DNA from: JAWKOK01 sp963698255
GTDB taxonomy: Bacteria; Chloroflexota; Anaerolineae; Caldilineales; Caldilineaceae
Length of the DNA stretch: 64,000 nt
Assembly (NCBI GenBank): GCA_963698255.1
Contig: CAVOQD010000011.1
Coordinates: 124,001 to 188,000, forward strand
Direction: 5' to 3'
The notes under the pieces were generated by a model. That model saw only the letters and a program-made list of their open reading frames with translations. It made no database searches and had not been told where the DNA came from. Shown here one piece after another: positions 61,751-64,000 of this stretch; the first letter of the stretch is position 1; the number at the start of each line of letters is the position of its first letter. The position numbers were made by a program, and so were the translations under genes.

Positions 61751-62615
61751 ATGACTGACTCTACGCAAGATCCCGCCCCGCCAGCGCGTGCGCATACTCT
61801 ACGAGAAGGGCGAGGGCATCAAGTTCATCACGCATCTGGACGAGTTCCGCATGTGGGAGCGCGCGCTGCGCCGCGCCGATCTGCCGCTGCTCTACAAACA
61901 GGGCTTCAACCCGCAGCCCCACATCCAGTTTGCATCGCCGCTGGGTGTCGGCTTCACCGGGCTGCGTGAGCCCATCGACATCACGTTCAGCCCCCCGCTT
62001 CCGCTGGACGAACTGACCGAGCGCATCGTCGCCAAGCTGCCGCCGGCGGCCAAGGTCCACGCCATTGAAGAAGTGCCGCTCAAGACCGAGTCGTTGCAGA
62101 GCGTGCTGATCGGCGCCGACTACACGATCCTGATCTACACCGATCCCGGCGAGCTGGCTGACGAAGTGCTGATCGAGCGCATTGATGCCCTGCTGGCCAT
62201 GGAGAGCGTCCCGCGCAAGCGTCAACGCAAGGGTCGCAACTATGTCTACAACCTGCGGCCGCTGGTGTTGGAACTGGAATATCGCGGCTACGACGACGAA
62301 CGCGAAGAGCATCGCATCTTCCTGCGTGTGCAACAGCGGGCCGGCGCCACCGGCCGACCGGACGACGTAGTCGATGCACTCGGGCTGGACGACTATGCGC
62401 GCACGCTGCGTCGCGACCGGCTCTACGTCAGCAACGTGGAGGAAGACGTCGCAGCCTTCGCCCGCTATCCGGTCATCTCGCAGGAATCGATATTGATCTC
62501 GGCAGATCCCGCTCCGCCCAAGAAACGACAGCGTCGACGCAAGCCGCGCAAGAAAGAGGGGGGCGAACAGGGCCAGCGTTCCATGAACGAACGCGCCGCG
62601 GATGAGTTTGCATAG
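61751..62615 (+). CDS. DUF2344 (TIGR03936) radical-SAM-linked protein, one frameshift
   Basis: Partner protein of TIGR03960 radical SAM enzymes; some bacteria carry the two as one fusion. The start MTDSTQDPAPP at 61751 follows ACAGGAG. One indel near 61787 shifts the frame into VRILYEKGEGIKFITHLDEFRMWERALRRA, then LLYKQGFNPQPHIQFASPLGVGF, the family hallmark. The C-terminus is a long basic tail (KKRQRRRKPRKKEGG) that could bind nucleic acid. About 287 residues. The family's role is unknown; genome neighbours in other bacteria (ribosomal protein and RNase E/G genes) suggest a translation or RNA link, but those are not present here. Confidence 0.85.
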
Positions 62616-63158
62616 GTGGAAAGGACTCTTTATCACGGCCATATCCTTCATGCAATCTATGGAAGTGCGGCCACTTTTTATTGTGCAAATCCGTCATTCA
62701 AATGCCAGATCAAACGGGTATCATTGTGCGGATAGACATTTGTCGGTATGTCTTAATCCAGCCCGATAGGGTTGTAGCTGCTTTTGGGCTCGACAACAGC
62801 ATCAGATCGCGAATAAGTGAGTGACACAATTGACCTCCGTTGACCAATCGTGTAAGGTGTAGTCTGTGAGCTTTGTACCAACCAATCCGGCTCGCAGCCT
62901 CCTATTTGATCCTGATACTGTAACTGTACGGCCTGCCGCAGATAGACCGCGGATTAGGCGAATCAGGCGGATGCAACCGGATAAAAACCGAAAAAATATC
63001 CGGCTTTGTCCGCCAGATCAGCCTAATCCGCGGTCTATTCGGTCGCTGCCTGTATAGTTACCTGATACTTTGTCCGTCAAGGACCGACCGACAGCGTTTC
63101 GTTCCGCCAACAGCCAAAACCGAAATCATCCGTTCACCACACGTCGATCCAAAAAATC
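62616..63158. other. Spacer before the ABC permease gene
   Basis: A 543-bp non-coding stretch. It carries the dispersed inverted element C (62942-63038). No convincing promoter: a TTGACC at about 62830 has a poor -10 (TAAGGT) at 17 bp. No open reading frame resembles a protein. Confidence 0.5.
62942..63038. repeat. Dispersed inverted element, copy C
   Basis: Outer arms ATAGACCGCGGATTAGGC (62942-62959) and 63021-63038 pair perfectly over 18 bp; further in, the halves remain similar (CAGGCGGATGCAACCGGAT against a matching right half) so almost the whole 97 bp can fold. It shares the GGATTAGGCGGAT-like core with copies A, B and D. Confidence 0.8.
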
Positions 63159-64000
63159 ATGACGAACGAAGTGAATCGATCTTCAGCCAGCAAGAGTGTC
63201 ATTTCGGATCGATTGTTCGATCTGGCCATGCCGATTCTTGCCGTGTTGGCCGCCATGGTCGTCGGCGGCATCCTGTTGCTTCTGCTGGGCGTCAACCCTT
63301 TTGAAGCCTACGGCGCCATGTTCAAAGGCGCGTTGGGCAACGTCAGCGGCCTGACCCAGACGTTGACCAAGATGACCCCGCTGCTTCTGGTGGCGCTGGG
63401 CATCTGCATCGCCTTCCGCGGCGGCGTCATCAACATCGGCGGCGAAGGACAGATCATCATCGGGGCCATCGCGGCGAGCGCCGTGGCACTGGCTTTCCCC
63501 GAGTGGCCGCGCTGGCTTCTGCTGCCGCTGAGCCTGATCGCCGGCGCACTGGGCGGCGCATTTTGGGGCGGCATTGCCGGCGTGCTCAAGGCCCGCCTCA
63601 ATGTCAACGAGATCCTCACCACGGTGATGCTCAACGCCATCGCCTTCCAGCTCATGAACTACCTGCTGCGCGGCCCCATGCTCGATCCGGAACAGATCGA
63701 GGCGGGCACCAACATCCCGCAGACGGCGGCGCTGCCCGAGCAGGTCTGGCTGCTGCGCCTCGTCCCGCGCACCTTGCTGCACTCCGGCCTGATCCTTGCC
63801 ATCATTCTGGCCTTCGTGGTCTATCTCTTCCTCTGGCGAACCACCATCGGCTATCGCATTCGGGCGGTCGGGCTCAGCCCGGCGGCCTCACGCTATGCGG
63901 GCATTCCGGTGCGTTCGTACCTGGCGCTGTCGATGATTCTCAGCGGCAGCTTCGCCGGCCTGGCCGGAGCCGTCGAGGTGACCGGCGTCCACCACCGCAT
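63159..64000 (+). CDS. ABC transporter permease, nucleoside/BMP type (partial)
   Basis: Inner-membrane subunit of a BMP-family (purine nucleoside/simple sugar) importer. An unbroken frame runs from ATG at 63159 (MTNEVNRSSASKSVI) off the end of the window, at least 280 residues. At least seven hydrophobic segments are visible, with the family signatures FRGGVINIGGEGQIIIG and NVNEILTTVMLNAIAFQ, then GYRIRAVGLSPAASRYAGI in the EAA-like loop. No good Shine-Dalgarno site precedes the ATG; the GTG four codons later is possible. The binding protein and ATPase are expected outside the window; homologous operons carry two such permeases. Confidence 0.88.
   Translation, partial: MTNEVNRSSASKSVISDRLFDLAMPILAVLAAMVVGGILLLLLGVNPFEAYGAMFKGALGNVSGLTQTLTKMTPLLLVALGICIAFRGGVINIGGEGQIIIGAIAASAVALAFPEWPRWLLLPLSLIAGALGGAFWGGIAGVLKARLNVNEILTTVMLNAIAFQLMNYLLRGPMLDPEQIEAGTNIPQTAALPEQVWLLRLVPRTLLHSGLILAIILAFVVYLFLWRTTIGYRIRAVGLSPAASRYAGIPVRSYLALSMILSGSFAGLAGAVEVTGVHHR

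Overview
The window looks like a chromosomal piece of a free-living Chloroflexota bacterium (Anaerolineae or Caldilinea-like). This is inference from gene content: a SARP/NB-ARC/WD40 regulator, huge secreted proteins ending in YLPL(I/V), the radical SAM TIGR03960-like gene next to a DUF2344 gene, and moderately high GC with broadly even codon use. No phage, plasmid, IS or CRISPR hallmark is visible. Many genes are broken by single-base indels that can be bridged by eye. At least ten fall in ppsA and dozens in one 14.7-kb gene, while others of similar size (S8 peptidase, rhamnosidase, one beta-helix gene) are nearly clean. I annotate these as single genes with frameshifts; most breaks are probably assembly error.

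Layout. 0.1-3.5 kb (-): ppsA and its regulatory kinase/phosphotransferase ppsR, for reversible PEP synthesis. 3.7-7.3 kb (-): a secreted subtilisin-like peptidase behind a tandemly duplicated 118-bp leader. 7.3-14.5 kb (-): small cytosolic enzymes (aminoglycoside-nucleotidyltransferase-like, GNAT/histidine-phosphatase fusion, DHFR-like, S51 peptidase, P-loop kinase, sarcosine-oxidase-like, DUF6398) and an MFS transporter. 14.5-38.8 kb (-): three very large secreted proteins (about 4,880, 1,130 and 1,730 codons) that end in the same ~131-residue C-terminal module finishing in YLPLI. A 66-residue ORF of unknown function precedes the largest, and a truncated relative of it lies upstream of another. 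39.2-45.1 kb (+): the divergent SARP-NB-ARC-pentapeptide-WD40 regulator and a secreted repeat protein that also ends near YMPLV.

45.2-49.6 kb (+): tryptophanase, a zinc-independent medium-chain dehydrogenase, a short-chain dehydrogenase and an alpha/beta hydrolase. 49.6-50.1 kb (-): a RelE/ParE-Phd type toxin-antitoxin pair. 50.3-53.6 kb (+): MFS exporter, CBM48-like/esterase and YdjC/ChbG deacetylase. 54.0-58.9 kb (+): GH3 glycosidase and GH78 alpha-L-rhamnosidase behind a good promoter with a palindromic operator candidate. 59.1-62.6 kb: tRNA-Glu, an isolated tRNA 3' end, then the radical SAM/DUF2344 pair. 63.2 kb to the edge: a nucleoside/BMP-type ABC permease cut by the window end.

Intergenic DNA is rich in hairpins. 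At least four spacers carry one related 90-100 bp inverted element built on a GCGGATTAGGCGGAT-like word, and others carry unrelated hairpins of the same design. The most original signals are the shared C-terminal module with its flanking hairpin, the small ORFs paired with giant secreted proteins beside a signalling regulator, the duplicated leader of the peptidase, and the dispersed hairpin families, one of which interrupts a radical SAM gene.
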